A stretch of DNA of 64,000 nt from Polaromonas sp. (GTDB lineage Bacteria > Pseudomonadota > Gammaproteobacteria > Burkholderiales > Burkholderiaceae_C), in the NCBI RefSeq assembly GCF_029945895.1, contig NZ_JAQSDL010000110.1, positions 47,967 through 111,966 on the forward strand, read 5' to 3'. A program made the position numbers and the translations under genes. Positions within the stretch are counted from its first letter, which is position 1, and every line of letters starts with the position of its first letter. The notes under the pieces are model-generated. The model was not told where the DNA came from. It searched no databases and worked only from the letters and a program-made list of their open reading frames with translations. This document shows, in pieces, positions 29,626 to 37,974 of this stretch.

Positions 29626-30408
29626 ATGACACATCCGGCTTATCTTGAGCAGGGGGAGGGCGACACCGCCGTGTTCCTGCTGCATGGCGTGGGTGGCGGC
29701 AAGGAGGCCTGGGCGCACAACCAGCCGGTGTTGGCGAGCCAGGGTTTCAGGACGGTGGCCTGGGACATGCCGGGTTACGGCGCGTCGCCGGCGCTGGCCT
29801 CCTGCAGCAATGCCGCATTGGCAGGTGCCCTCAAGAACCTGATAGACCACATCGGCGCAACACGCAACGTGCTGCTGGGCCACAGCATGGGCGGCATGAT
29901 CGCCCAGGAACTGGCAGCGCTGCATCCCGCGCTGGTCCACGGCCTGATTCTCTACAGCACCTCGCCGGCTTTCGGCAAGTCCGATGGCACCTGGCAGCAG
30001 CAGTTTTTGCAGAGCCGCTTTGCGCCGCTGGACCAGGGGCTGGGCATGGCGGGCCTGGCCGGCCAGCTGGTACCGACCATGTTCGCACCCGACGCGGAGC
30101 CGGCGCGTATTGCCGAAGCCACCGCGCTGATGGCCCGCGTACCCGCAGAAAGTTACCGCGCCGCGCTGTCGGCCATTGTCTCCTTCAACAGGCTGGCCGC
30201 GCTGGGCGACATCGCCGTGCCCACCCTGTGCCTGGCCGGCGAGCTGGACCTCAACGCGCCACCCGCCGTGGTGGAAAAAATGGCCGGCCGCATTCCGGCT
30301 GCCGCTTACGCCTGCCTGCCGCAGGTGGGCCACATTGCCAACCTGGAGCAGCCCGCGCTGTTCAACCAGGCTGTCCTGACATTTCTGAAACAACACTTCT
30401 TGCCCTGA
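29626..30408 (+). CDS. Alpha/beta hydrolase (NicD-like position)
   Basis: A 260-residue alpha/beta-fold hydrolase. It has an oxyanion motif LLHGVGGG, nucleophile elbow LGHSMGGMIA (Ser about residue 87), acid in LAGELDLNAP and the catalytic histidine in LPQVGHIANLEQP (about residue 236). It starts 4 bases after the dioxygenase stop, so the two are probably co-translated. By analogy with NicD (N-formylmaleamate deformylase) or meta-cleavage hydrolases it should hydrolyse the ring-opened product. The specific substrate is unknown. Confidence 0.85.
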   Translation: MTHPAYLEQGEGDTAVFLLHGVGGGKEAWAHNQPVLASQGFRTVAWDMPGYGASPALASCSNAALAGALKNLIDHIGATRNVLLGHSMGGMIAQELAALHPALVHGLILYSTSPAFGKSDGTWQQQFLQSRFAPLDQGLGMAGLAGQLVPTMFAPDAEPARIAEATALMARVPAESYRAALSAIVSFNRLAALGDIAVPTLCLAGELDLNAPPAVVEKMAGRIPAAAYACLPQVGHIANLEQPALFNQAVLTFLKQHFLP

Positions 30409-30428
30409 CCTGACCCGAGGAACCGACC

Positions 30429-31715
30429 ATGTCTGCACTGCCTGTCTCCCCACCTCCTGCTGCCCGCTACCTGCCGCCTTCGATCGCCGGCGACTACACC
30501 GAACTCACGCCCAAACAGACCGAACTGCTGGCGATTGCCGCCCGTCTCGGGCGCGAAAAATTCGCACCGCGCGCGCAGCAGATCGACCGTGATGCGGTGT
30601 TTCCCTTCGAGAACTACGCCGACCTGCGCGAAGCCGGCCTGCTTGGCATCTGCGTGCCCGAAGAACACGGCGGCTGGGGCGCCGACTTTGCCACCTATGT
30701 GATGACCGCCGCCGAAATTGGCCGGCATTGCGGCGCAACCGCGCTGACACTGAACATGCATGTCAGCTCGACCATGTGGACCGGCTTCATTGCCGATGAC
30801 CTCGACATGACGCCCGCGCAGCGCGCCAACCACGAAGCGCACCGCAAGGTGCATTACGAGCGTGTGGTGAAGCAGGGCAAGATTTATTCGCAGCCGTTTT
30901 CCGAAGGCGGTGCCGCTGCCGCCGGCAAGGCGCCTTTCGGCACCCTGGCCCGGAAGGTTGACGGCGGCTACATCGTCAACGGCAAGAAGATTTTTGCCTC
31001 GCTGGCCGGTGCGGCCGACTACTACGGTATTTTGTGCACGCTGGACAAGCCCGGTGCCACGCAGCGCGATTCGCTGTACCTCGCGGTCGACAAAAACCTG
31101 GAAGGCGTCAGCGTCACCGGCGACTGGGACCCGCTGGGCATGCGCGGCACCGTCTCGCGCACGCTGATCTTCAAGGACGTGTTTGTGCCCGAGATCGAGC
31201 GCCTGATTCCCGAAGGCCTGTATGCCCAGGCCGCGCTACGCTGGCCGCACATGTTTGCGACCCTGTCGCCGACCTATATGGGCATCTGCCAGGCGGCCTA
31301 CGACTTCACGGTGCAGTATTTGCGCGGCGAGGTGCCCGGCACGCCGCCGGTGAAGCGCCGCATGTACCCGACCAAACAGATCGCCGTGGCAGAAATGAAG
31401 GTCCGGCTGGAGCAGACGCGCGCCATCTTTCTGCAGAATGCGCGCGCTGCCCGTGTTGATCCCTCCAAGGAAATACGCCTCGGGCTTTACGCGGCGCACT
31501 ACACCATCATGGAAAACGCCAACGAGATCTGCCGCCTGGCGGTGCGCACTTGCGGCGGCCAGTCCATGCTCAAGACCCTGCCTCTGGAGCGCATGTACCG
31601 TGATTCGCGCTGCGGCTCGTTGATGCTGCCCTGGACCGCGGAGCTGTGCATCGACCGGCTCGGCCGCGAGTGCCTGTACGAGGCCGGTGAACAGGACGAA
31701 CAGGCCGTGCTGTAG
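30429..31715 (+). CDS. Acyl-CoA-dehydrogenase-fold flavoprotein, possible two-component monooxygenase
   Basis: A 428-residue protein of the ACAD superfamily (LGICVPEEHGGWGADF, VNGKKIFASLAG, WDPLGMRGTVSRTLIFKDVFVP). It lacks both usual catalytic bases. Where medium-chain enzymes have Y-E-G-T there is SRCGSLMLPWTAEL, and where isovaleryl/long-chain enzymes have E-R-L there is LRWPHMFATL. The usual SEP-x-AGSD stretch is replaced by QPFSEGGAAAAG. Proteins of this fold without the base include flavin-dependent monooxygenases such as DszC and HsaA, and a flavin reductase gene lies in the same operon. Dehydrogenase activity cannot be excluded. Confidence 0.7.
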   Translation: MSALPVSPPPAARYLPPSIAGDYTELTPKQTELLAIAARLGREKFAPRAQQIDRDAVFPFENYADLREAGLLGICVPEEHGGWGADFATYVMTAAEIGRHCGATALTLNMHVSSTMWTGFIADDLDMTPAQRANHEAHRKVHYERVVKQGKIYSQPFSEGGAAAAGKAPFGTLARKVDGGYIVNGKKIFASLAGAADYYGILCTLDKPGATQRDSLYLAVDKNLEGVSVTGDWDPLGMRGTVSRTLIFKDVFVPEIERLIPEGLYAQAALRWPHMFATLSPTYMGICQAAYDFTVQYLRGEVPGTPPVKRRMYPTKQIAVAEMKVRLEQTRAIFLQNARAARVDPSKEIRLGLYAAHYTIMENANEICRLAVRTCGGQSMLKTLPLERMYRDSRCGSLMLPWTAELCIDRLGRECLYEAGEQDEQAVL

Positions 31716-31723
31716 TTTTGGGC

Positions 31724-33199
31724 ATGAACCTCGCGCAGATCATTGAGCGGCACGCGCAGTTTTCGCCGCAGCAGGTGGCTGTCCACGCGGCGGGGGAGGA
31801 CATCACCTATCCCGCCTTGTGGCAGCGCATTGAACGCGCAACCGGGGTGTTGCTGGCAGCCGGTGTGCAGCCGGGCGACCGGGTGGCCTGGCTGGGTTTC
31901 AACGACCCGGTCATGCTGGTGCTTCTGTTTGCACTTTCCCGCGTCGGGGCAATTCTGCTGCCGCTCAACCACCGGCTGGCCGCGCCCGAACATGCGACCA
32001 TTCTTGGGCACGCCGGAGTGAGCCTGCTGGTCAGCGACAGCGCACATGCTGCGGCAGCTGCCGCGCTGGCCGCGACCCAGGGCTGCCGTTTGATGCCTGC
32101 CGATGGTCTGGCGCTGGATGGCAGGGGTGCGGGCACCGGTGTCCTCGCGGGCGGTTACGCTTCGCCCGTGCTGCTGGTCTATACCTCGGGCACCACCGGC
32201 CGGCCCAAGGGCGCCCTGCACACGCAGTCCGGCCTGATCTGGAACTGCGTGATCTCCGCGCATGCGCATGAGCTCAGGCAGGACGACCACGTGCTGAGTG
32301 TGTTGCCCCTGTTTCATGTGGGCGGCCTGTGCATCCAGACCCTGCCGGCCCTGCATGCCGGTGCCACCGTGACCCTGCATGCGCGTTTTGATGCGGCGGC
32401 CTGGCTAGCCGATGTGGCCAGGCGGCGGCCCACGCTGTCATTGATGGTGCCGGCTACCTTGCGTGCGGTACTGGACCATGGCGATTTTGCTTCGGCCGAT
32501 CTTTCTTCCCTGCGGTTTCTGGCCGCGGGTTCGTCCACGATTCCCGCGGCCATGATTGCGGCCATCCACGCACGCGGTGTGCCGCTTGGGCAGGTGTATG
32601 GCGCGACCGAAACCGGCCCGGTCTCCATCTACCTGCGCCGGGCCGATGCGATGCAGCATGTCGGTGCCGCAGGCAGGGCCGGATTGCATGTGGAAGTGAA
32701 ACTCGTCAACACGCAGGGCCGGGCTGTGGCCCCGGGCGAGGTCGGCGAAATCTGCGTGCGTGCGCCCAATGTGATGTGTGGCTACTGGGCCGATACCGGC
32801 AACCCGGCTTTTGCCGATGGCTGGTTCCTCACCGGCGACCTGGCGCGTTGTGATGAATCCGGGTTTTACGAGGTGGTGGGACGCTCCAAAGACATGATCA
32901 TCTCGGGCGGCGAAAACGTCTACCCCGCCGAGATTGAAAACCTGCTGGCAGATTGCCCGCAGATCCTGGAAGCCGCGGTGGTGGGCCAGCCTGACGCACG
33001 CTGGGGCGAGGTGGTGGTGGCCGTGGTGGTCAAGGCGCCCGGCGCGGAACTCGATGCGGCGCAGGTGCTGCAGCTGTTCGAGGGGCGGCTTGCCCGCTTC
33101 AAACACCCCAAACGTGTGTTGTTTTGCGACGCCTTGCCAAAAACCGCGCTGGGCAAGGTGCAGAAAACCGGCCTGCTGGCCAGCCTCGCAGCGCAATAA
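31724..33199 (+). CDS. AMP-forming acyl-/aryl-CoA ligase
   Basis: A 491-residue class I adenylate-forming enzyme. P-loop VYTSGTTGRPKGALH (about residues 155-169), A5 motif VYGATETGPVS, A7 WFLTGDL, A8 GRSKDMIISGGENVYP and the catalytic lysine near the C-terminus in LPKTALGKVQK are all intact, so it should activate a carboxylic acid as a CoA thioester. It is last in the MarR-controlled operon, beginning 8 bases after the preceding stop (a TTG at 31718 is an alternative). It provides the CoA step that classical nicotinate-type pathways lack. Confidence 0.92.
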   Translation: MNLAQIIERHAQFSPQQVAVHAAGEDITYPALWQRIERATGVLLAAGVQPGDRVAWLGFNDPVMLVLLFALSRVGAILLPLNHRLAAPEHATILGHAGVSLLVSDSAHAAAAAALAATQGCRLMPADGLALDGRGAGTGVLAGGYASPVLLVYTSGTTGRPKGALHTQSGLIWNCVISAHAHELRQDDHVLSVLPLFHVGGLCIQTLPALHAGATVTLHARFDAAAWLADVARRRPTLSLMVPATLRAVLDHGDFASADLSSLRFLAAGSSTIPAAMIAAIHARGVPLGQVYGATETGPVSIYLRRADAMQHVGAAGRAGLHVEVKLVNTQGRAVAPGEVGEICVRAPNVMCGYWADTGNPAFADGWFLTGDLARCDESGFYEVVGRSKDMIISGGENVYPAEIENLLADCPQILEAAVVGQPDARWGEVVVAVVVKAPGAELDAAQVLQLFEGRLARFKHPKRVLFCDALPKTALGKVQKTGLLASLAAQ

Positions 33200-33203
33200 A
33201 TCC

Positions 33204-35363
33204 TCAATACACCGGCTGGTGCTTGCGGATGGCGGCCTTGACTTCTTCTGTCAGTGCAAAGCCCGGCCCGTACTGGGCCGCCAGCTCGCCGGCGCGCTGC
33301 ACAAAGTCGTCCACGCCCATGCTGTAGATGAACTGCATCGCGCCACCGGTCCAGGCGGGAAAACCAATGCCGAAGATGGAGCCGATGTTGGCGTCGTGCA
33401 CGCTGGTCAGCACGTTTTCGCTGAGGCAGCGCGCGGTCTCCACAGCCTGGCGGTAGAGCAGCCGGTCCTTGAGCTCGGTGATGTTCCAGGCCGCGCCGGG
33501 CTTCTCGAACAGGGGCTTGAGTTCGGGCCAGAGGGTTTTCTTCGCGCCTTGCTCCTGCGGGTAGTCGTAGAAGCCGGCGCCCGCAGCGCGGCCGTTGCGG
33601 TCGAACTCCTTGACCATGCGCTCGACGATCAGCTCGCCCGGCGTGGCGATGTAGGTCTTGCCCTCGGCCACATAGTCGGCGCGGGTCTGGTCCAGCACGT
33701 GCACGCTCAGTGACAGCGCGGTCTCATCAAGCACGGCGAGTGGGCCCACCGGCATGCCGCACTGAATGCCGGCGTTTTCAATCGCCGCCGCAGGAATGCC
33801 TTCGCCCAGCATGGCCGCGCCTTCCATCACAAAGGTGCCAAAGGTGCGGCTGGTGTAGAAACCGCGCGAGTCATTGACCACGATGGGGATCTTCCCCAGG
33901 GCCTGTACGTAGTCGAAAGCGCGCGCCACGGTGTCATCGTCGGTCTGCTTGCCGCGGATGATCTCGACCAGCTTCATCTTGTCGACCGGGCTGAAAAAGT
34001 GGATGCCGATGAACTTGTCCGGGTGCGCACTCGCCGTGGCCAGCCCGCTGATCGGCAGGGTGGAGGTGTTGGACGCAAAAAAGCCGCCGGGCGCCAGCAA
34101 GGGCTCGGCTTCCTGCGTGACCTTGGCTTTCAGGTCGCGGCGCTCGAACACGGCTTCGATGATCAGGTCGCAGCCGGCCAGGTCGGCCACCTTGTCGGTG
34201 GCGCTGATGCGCGCCAGCAGAGCGGCCTGGTCGGGCGGGCTCATGCGGCCCTTGTCCACGCGAGCCTGCGTCAGTTTGGCGCTGTAGGCCTTGCCCGCAT
34301 CGGCCTTGTCCTGGCTCACATCCCTGAGCACGGTGGGGATGCCGCGGCTGGCCTGGGCGTAGGCAATGCCCGCACCCATCATGCCGGCGCCGAGCAGGCC
34401 TACTTTCTGCGGCTTGTAACGCGGGACATCTTTCGGACGCGAGCGGCCGGACTTGATCGCGTTCATGTTGAAGAAGAAGGTGTTGATCATGTTCTTGGCC
34501 ACCGGGCTCACGATCAGCCGGGCCAGGTAACGCGATTCGATGCGCCGCGCCGTGTCGAAATCGACCTCCGCGCCCTCGACCATGGCCGCCAGTGCATATT
34601 CGGGGGCCGGGTAGAGGCCGCGTGTCTTCTGCTTGAGCACGGCCGGCGCCACCGCCAGCATGGCGGCGATCTTGGGGTTGGCGGGTGTGCCGCCAGGCAT
34701 CCTGTAGTTCTTGTCGTCCCAAGGGTGGTGCGCCGGTGCGGCGGTGCCATCATGCGTGGCGATCCAGGCCAGCGCCGCAGGCCGCAGCGCGGCGGCGTTC
34801 GGCACCAGTTCGTGCACCAGGCCCAGCTCCAGTGCTTCATGCGGGTTGAACAGCTTGCTTTCCAGAATGTAGGGCTGCGCGCCCATCAGGCCCAGCAGCC
34901 GCGTCATCTTGGTGATGCCGCTGGCGCCGGGAATCAGCCCCAGCGTGATTTCGGGCAGGCCGAACTGGATCTTTTTGTCATCGACGGCAATGCGGTAATG
35001 GCCAACCAGCGCCACCTCCCAGCCGCCGCCCAGCGCCGTGCCGTTGAGGCAGCTGACCACTGGCTTGCCCAGGGTCTCCAGCGTGCGGAAGTTCTTTTTG
35101 GTCTGCTCGATTTCCTGGAACACCGCCGCCGCGTCCGATGCCTTCAGGCGCATCGTGGCCTTGAGATCGGCGCCGGCAAAAAAGGTGCTTTTGTTGGACG
35201 CCAACACGATTCCGCGAATCACGTCCTTGTCCTTGACCACCTGTGCGGTGGCTTCGGTCAGGTCTTTTTGCCACTGGGCGCACATGGTGTTGACCGGTGA
35301 ACCTTCCTCATCGAAGGTGAGGGTGGCAATGCCGTCGGCCAGTTCGTATTGGATGGTTTTCAT
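33204..35363 (-). CDS. FadB-like bifunctional enoyl-CoA hydratase/3-hydroxyacyl-CoA dehydrogenase
   Basis: A 719-residue multifunctional beta-oxidation protein. The N-terminal crotonase domain (oxyanion region FFAGADLKA; catalytic glutamates in GGWEVALVGHYRIA and FGLPEITLGLIPG) is followed from about residue 320 by the NAD domain (VGLLGAGMMGAGIAYAQASRG) and the dehydrogenase histidine in GIHFFSPVDKMKLVEII. The C-terminal helical domains are complete. The ATG at 35363 overlaps the thiolase TGA. It is convergent with the CoA ligase (4-bp gap) and probably processes the CoA-bound ring-fission product or general fatty acids. Confidence 0.93.
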   Translation of the reverse strand: MKTIQYELADGIATLTFDEEGSPVNTMCAQWQKDLTEATAQVVKDKDVIRGIVLASNKSTFFAGADLKATMRLKASDAAAVFQEIEQTKKNFRTLETLGKPVVSCLNGTALGGGWEVALVGHYRIAVDDKKIQFGLPEITLGLIPGASGITKMTRLLGLMGAQPYILESKLFNPHEALELGLVHELVPNAAALRPAALAWIATHDGTAAPAHHPWDDKNYRMPGGTPANPKIAAMLAVAPAVLKQKTRGLYPAPEYALAAMVEGAEVDFDTARRIESRYLARLIVSPVAKNMINTFFFNMNAIKSGRSRPKDVPRYKPQKVGLLGAGMMGAGIAYAQASRGIPTVLRDVSQDKADAGKAYSAKLTQARVDKGRMSPPDQAALLARISATDKVADLAGCDLIIEAVFERRDLKAKVTQEAEPLLAPGGFFASNTSTLPISGLATASAHPDKFIGIHFFSPVDKMKLVEIIRGKQTDDDTVARAFDYVQALGKIPIVVNDSRGFYTSRTFGTFVMEGAAMLGEGIPAAAIENAGIQCGMPVGPLAVLDETALSLSVHVLDQTRADYVAEGKTYIATPGELIVERMVKEFDRNGRAAGAGFYDYPQEQGAKKTLWPELKPLFEKPGAAWNITELKDRLLYRQAVETARCLSENVLTSVHDANIGSIFGIGFPAWTGGAMQFIYSMGVDDFVQRAGELAAQYGPGFALTEEVKAAIRKHQPVY

Positions 35364-36568
35364 CAGACTCTTTCCACTATGGTTGCAATGCCCATGCCGC
35401 CGCCCACACACAGCGTGGCCAGGCCGTAACGCAGCTTGCGCCGGTGCAACTCATCAATCAGGGTGCCCAGAATCATGGCGCCGGTGGCGCCCAGCGGGTG
35501 GCCCATGGCGATGGCACCGCCATTGACGTTGACCTTGTCGTGCGGCACCTTCATCTCTTTCATGAAACGCATCACCACCGCGGCAAAGGCTTCGTTGACC
35601 TCAAACAGGTCGATCTGGTCTATCGTGAGCCCGGCCTTGGCCAGCGCCTTGCGCGCAGCCGGCATGGGGCCGGTCAGCATGATGGTGGGGTCAGCGCCGC
35701 TGAGGGCCGCCGCGACAATGCGTGCACGCGGCGTGAGCCCATGGGTTTTTCCGGCGGCTGCCGAGCCGACCAGTACCGCCGCCGCGCCATCGACGATGCC
35801 CGAGGAGTTGCCGGCATGGTGCACATGGTTGATGCGTTCGACCTGCGGGTAACGTGTCAGGGCGACCTGGTCGAACCCCATACCACCCATCTGTTCAAAA
35901 GCCGGCCGCAGCGAGGCCAGGCCTTCCAGGTTGGTGTGGGGCTTGATGAACTCATCCTGAGCCAGAATGGTCTGGTCGAGGAAGTCTTTAACTGGCACCA
36001 CCGATCGGTCGAAGTAGCCGGCCGCACGGGCCTGGGTCGCGCGCTTCTGGCTTTCCAGTGCAAAGGCGTCCACATCGGCGCGGCTGAAACCTTCAATCGT
36101 GGCGATCAGGTCGGCGCCTATGCCCTGCGGCACGAAGGCGGTGGCGCTGTTGGTCTCCGGGTCCTGTGCCCAGGCCCCGCCGTCCGAACCGATGGGCACG
36201 CGGCTCATGCTTTCAACGCCACCGGCCACCACCAGGTCTTCCCAGCCGGAGCGCACCTTCTGCGCGGCCATGTTCACGGCTTCCAGGCCGGAGGCGCAAA
36301 AACGGTTGATCTGCACGCCCGAGGCGCGAAAGTCCCAGCCGGCTTTCAGCGCAGCGACTTTGGCAATGACGGAGCCCTGCTCGCCAATCGGCGAGACCAC
36401 GCCCATCACCACGTCATCCACGTGCGCGGTGTCAAAGCCGTTGCGGCGCTGCAGTTCGGTCAGCACGCCGGCCAGCAGGTTGACAGGCTTGACCTCGTAC
36501 AGGCTGCCGTCCTTTTTGCCTTTGCCGCGCGGTGTGCGGATGGCGTCGTAAATGAATGCTTCGTTCAT
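35363..36568 (-). CDS. Acetyl-CoA C-acyltransferase (thiolase)
   Basis: A 401-residue thiolase that cleaves 3-ketoacyl-CoA. The nucleophilic cysteine is in [13 protein letters not shown] (about residue 90), the catalytic histidine in [16 protein letters not shown] (about residue 355) and the second cysteine in [10 protein letters not shown] near the end. It is the first gene of the minus-strand fadB-like operon; its stop overlaps the next start (TGATG). It shares a 168-bp divergent promoter region with the acyl-CoA dehydrogenase at 36737. Confidence 0.95.
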   Translation of the reverse strand: MNEAFIYDAIRTPRGKGKKDGSLYEVKPVNLLAGVLTELQRRNGFDTAHVDDVVMGVVSPIGEQGSVIAKVAALKAGWDFRASGVQINRFCASGLEAVNMAAQKVRSGWEDLVVAGGVESMSRVPIGSDGGAWAQDPETNSATAFVPQGIGADLIATIEGFSRADVDAFALESQKRATQARAAGYFDRSVVPVKDFLDQTILAQDEFIKPHTNLEGLASLRPAFEQMGGMGFDQVALTRYPQVERINHVHHAGNSSGIVDGAAAVLVGSAAAGKTHGLTPRARIVAAALSGADPTIMLTGPMPAARKALAKAGLTIDQIDLFEVNEAFAAVVMRFMKEMKVPHDKVNVNGGAIAMGHPLGATGAMILGTLIDELHRRKLRYGLATLCVGGGMGIATIVERV

Positions 36569-36736
36569 GGGGTGCTCCTGCTGAATGGGGGGAGGGCAGT
36601 GCCGGCAAGGGACGGTGCCGGTTGCTGTGCCGAAAAGCCGCAGGAACGAGTATATTCATTTCACCAAGCAAACGCTTTGCATAAATAAACCTTTCCGCTG
36701 CCTTTTACTTTTTCAGATCCTCCAACAGGTGACACC
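36569..36736. promoter_or_regulatory. Divergent promoter region with GCAAA-CGC-TTTGC inverted repeat
   Basis: 168 bp between the divergent thiolase and acyl-CoA dehydrogenase genes. A 5+5 inverted repeat with 3-base spacer lies at 36668-36680 inside an AT-rich stretch (about 36650-36715) where both promoters would be expected. A TetR- or MarR-type regulator of beta-oxidation could bind here; none is encoded next to it. Confidence 0.4.
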
Positions 36737-37906
36737 ATGATCGAACGCACACTTTTCAGCAGCGACCACGAGGCCTTTCGCGACAGCTTCCGCCGCTTCA
36801 TGGACAGGGAAATCGCGCCTTTCCACGCCCAGTGGGAAGAGCAGGGCTATGTGGATCGCGCGGTCTGGAACAAGGCCGGGGAGAACGGCTTCCTGTGCAT
36901 GACCATGCCCGAGGAATACGGCGGCGCCGGCGCCGACAAGCTGTATTCTGTGGTCCAGATGGAAGAACTCAGCAGCGCTGGGTTCAGCGGCATCGGCTAC
37001 GGCCTGCACAGCGAGATCGTGGCGCCTTACCTCCTGCATTACGGCACCGAAGCGCAGAAGAAAAAATACCTGCCCAAACTCGCGAGCGGCGAGATGGTGG
37101 GCGCCATCGCCATGAGCGAGCCCGCGGCCGGCTCCGACCTGCAGGGCGTGAAGTCCACGGCCATCCAGCAGGCCGACGGCAGCTACCTGCTCAATGGCAG
37201 CAAGACCTTCATCACCAACGGCTGGCATGCTGACCTGGTGATTGTGGTGGCCAAAACCAACCCCGCGGCCGGCGCCAAGGGCACCAGCCTGCTGCTGGTC
37301 GAGCGCGGCATGCCCGGTTTTGCGGTGGGCAAACGCCTGAAGAAGCTGGGCCTGAAGGCGCAGGACACCTCGGAGCTGTTTTTTGACAATGTGCGTGTGC
37401 CCGCAGAGAACCTGCTGGGTGGCACAGCTCAGGAGAATCGCGGCTTCATCTGCCTGATGGAGCAACTGCCCTGGGAGCGGCTGCAGATCGCGATCGGCGC
37501 GGTCGCCGCGGCCCAGGCGGCGATTGGCTGGACGGTTGACTATGTGAAGGAGCGCAAGGTCTTCGGCCAGCCGGTCGCCAGCTACCAGAACACGCGTTAC
37601 ACCCTGGCCGAACTGCAGACCGAAGTGCAGGTGGCGCGCGTGTTTGTCGACAAATGCACCGAATTGCTTGCCGACGACAAGCTCGACACCGCGACGGCCA
37701 GCATGGCCAAGTACTGGTGTTCGGACCTGCAGTGCAAGGTGATGGACGAGTGTGTGCAGCTTTTCGGCGGCTACGGCTACATGTGGGAGTACCCGATCAC
37801 CCGAGCCTATGCAGACGCGCGCGTGCAGCGCATCTACGGCGGTACCAACGAGATCATGAAGGAAGTGATCACGCGGGCCATGGGCCTGGGCGCCAAGCCG
37901 TCCTGA
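36737..37906 (+). CDS. Acyl-CoA dehydrogenase
   Basis: A 389-residue FAD enzyme. The signatures are complete: AIAMSEPAAGSDLQGVKSTA (flavin and acyl-CoA contacts), LLNGSKTFITNGWHADLVIV, and near the C-terminus CVQLFGGYGYMWEYPITRAYADARVQRIYGGTNEI (cited only as the 'FGGYGY...GGTNEI' family block). The base is probably the Glu in LPWERLQ, as in long-chain/isovaleryl enzymes, because the Y-E-G-T position holds Gly. It lies divergent from the thiolase-FadB pair and supplies the first oxidation step of that beta-oxidation set. A strong terminator follows. Confidence 0.94.
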   Translation: MIERTLFSSDHEAFRDSFRRFMDREIAPFHAQWEEQGYVDRAVWNKAGENGFLCMTMPEEYGGAGADKLYSVVQMEELSSAGFSGIGYGLHSEIVAPYLLHYGTEAQKKKYLPKLASGEMVGAIAMSEPAAGSDLQGVKSTAIQQADGSYLLNGSKTFITNGWHADLVIVVAKTNPAAGAKGTSLLLVERGMPGFAVGKRLKKLGLKAQDTSELFFDNVRVPAENLLGGTAQENRGFICLMEQLPWERLQIAIGAVAAAQAAIGWTVDYVKERKVFGQPVASYQNTRYTLAELQTEVQVARVFVDKCTELLADDKLDTATASMAKYWCSDLQCKVMDECVQLFGGYGYMWEYPITRAYADARVQRIYGGTNEIMKEVITRAMGLGAKPS

Positions 37907-37923
37907 CGGCGCCGCCGGACAAA

Positions 37924-37958
37924 AAAAAGGGTTCCAGGACAATCCCGGAACCCTTTTT
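37924..37958. terminator. Bidirectional rho-independent terminator
   Basis: AAAAAGGGTTCC (37924-37935) pairs perfectly with GGAACCCTTTTT (37947-37958) across an 11-base loop. The T-run serves the plus-strand acyl-CoA dehydrogenase and the A-run serves the minus-strand OmpA-like gene. Confidence 0.92.
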
Positions 37959-37974
37959 CTGGTTGGTTGCTGTC

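Noticed and set aside
28486..30453. A 655-residue minus-strand frame opposite the dioxygenase and hydrolase genes
   Set aside because: Antisense shadow; the plus-strand genes carry clear catalytic motifs.
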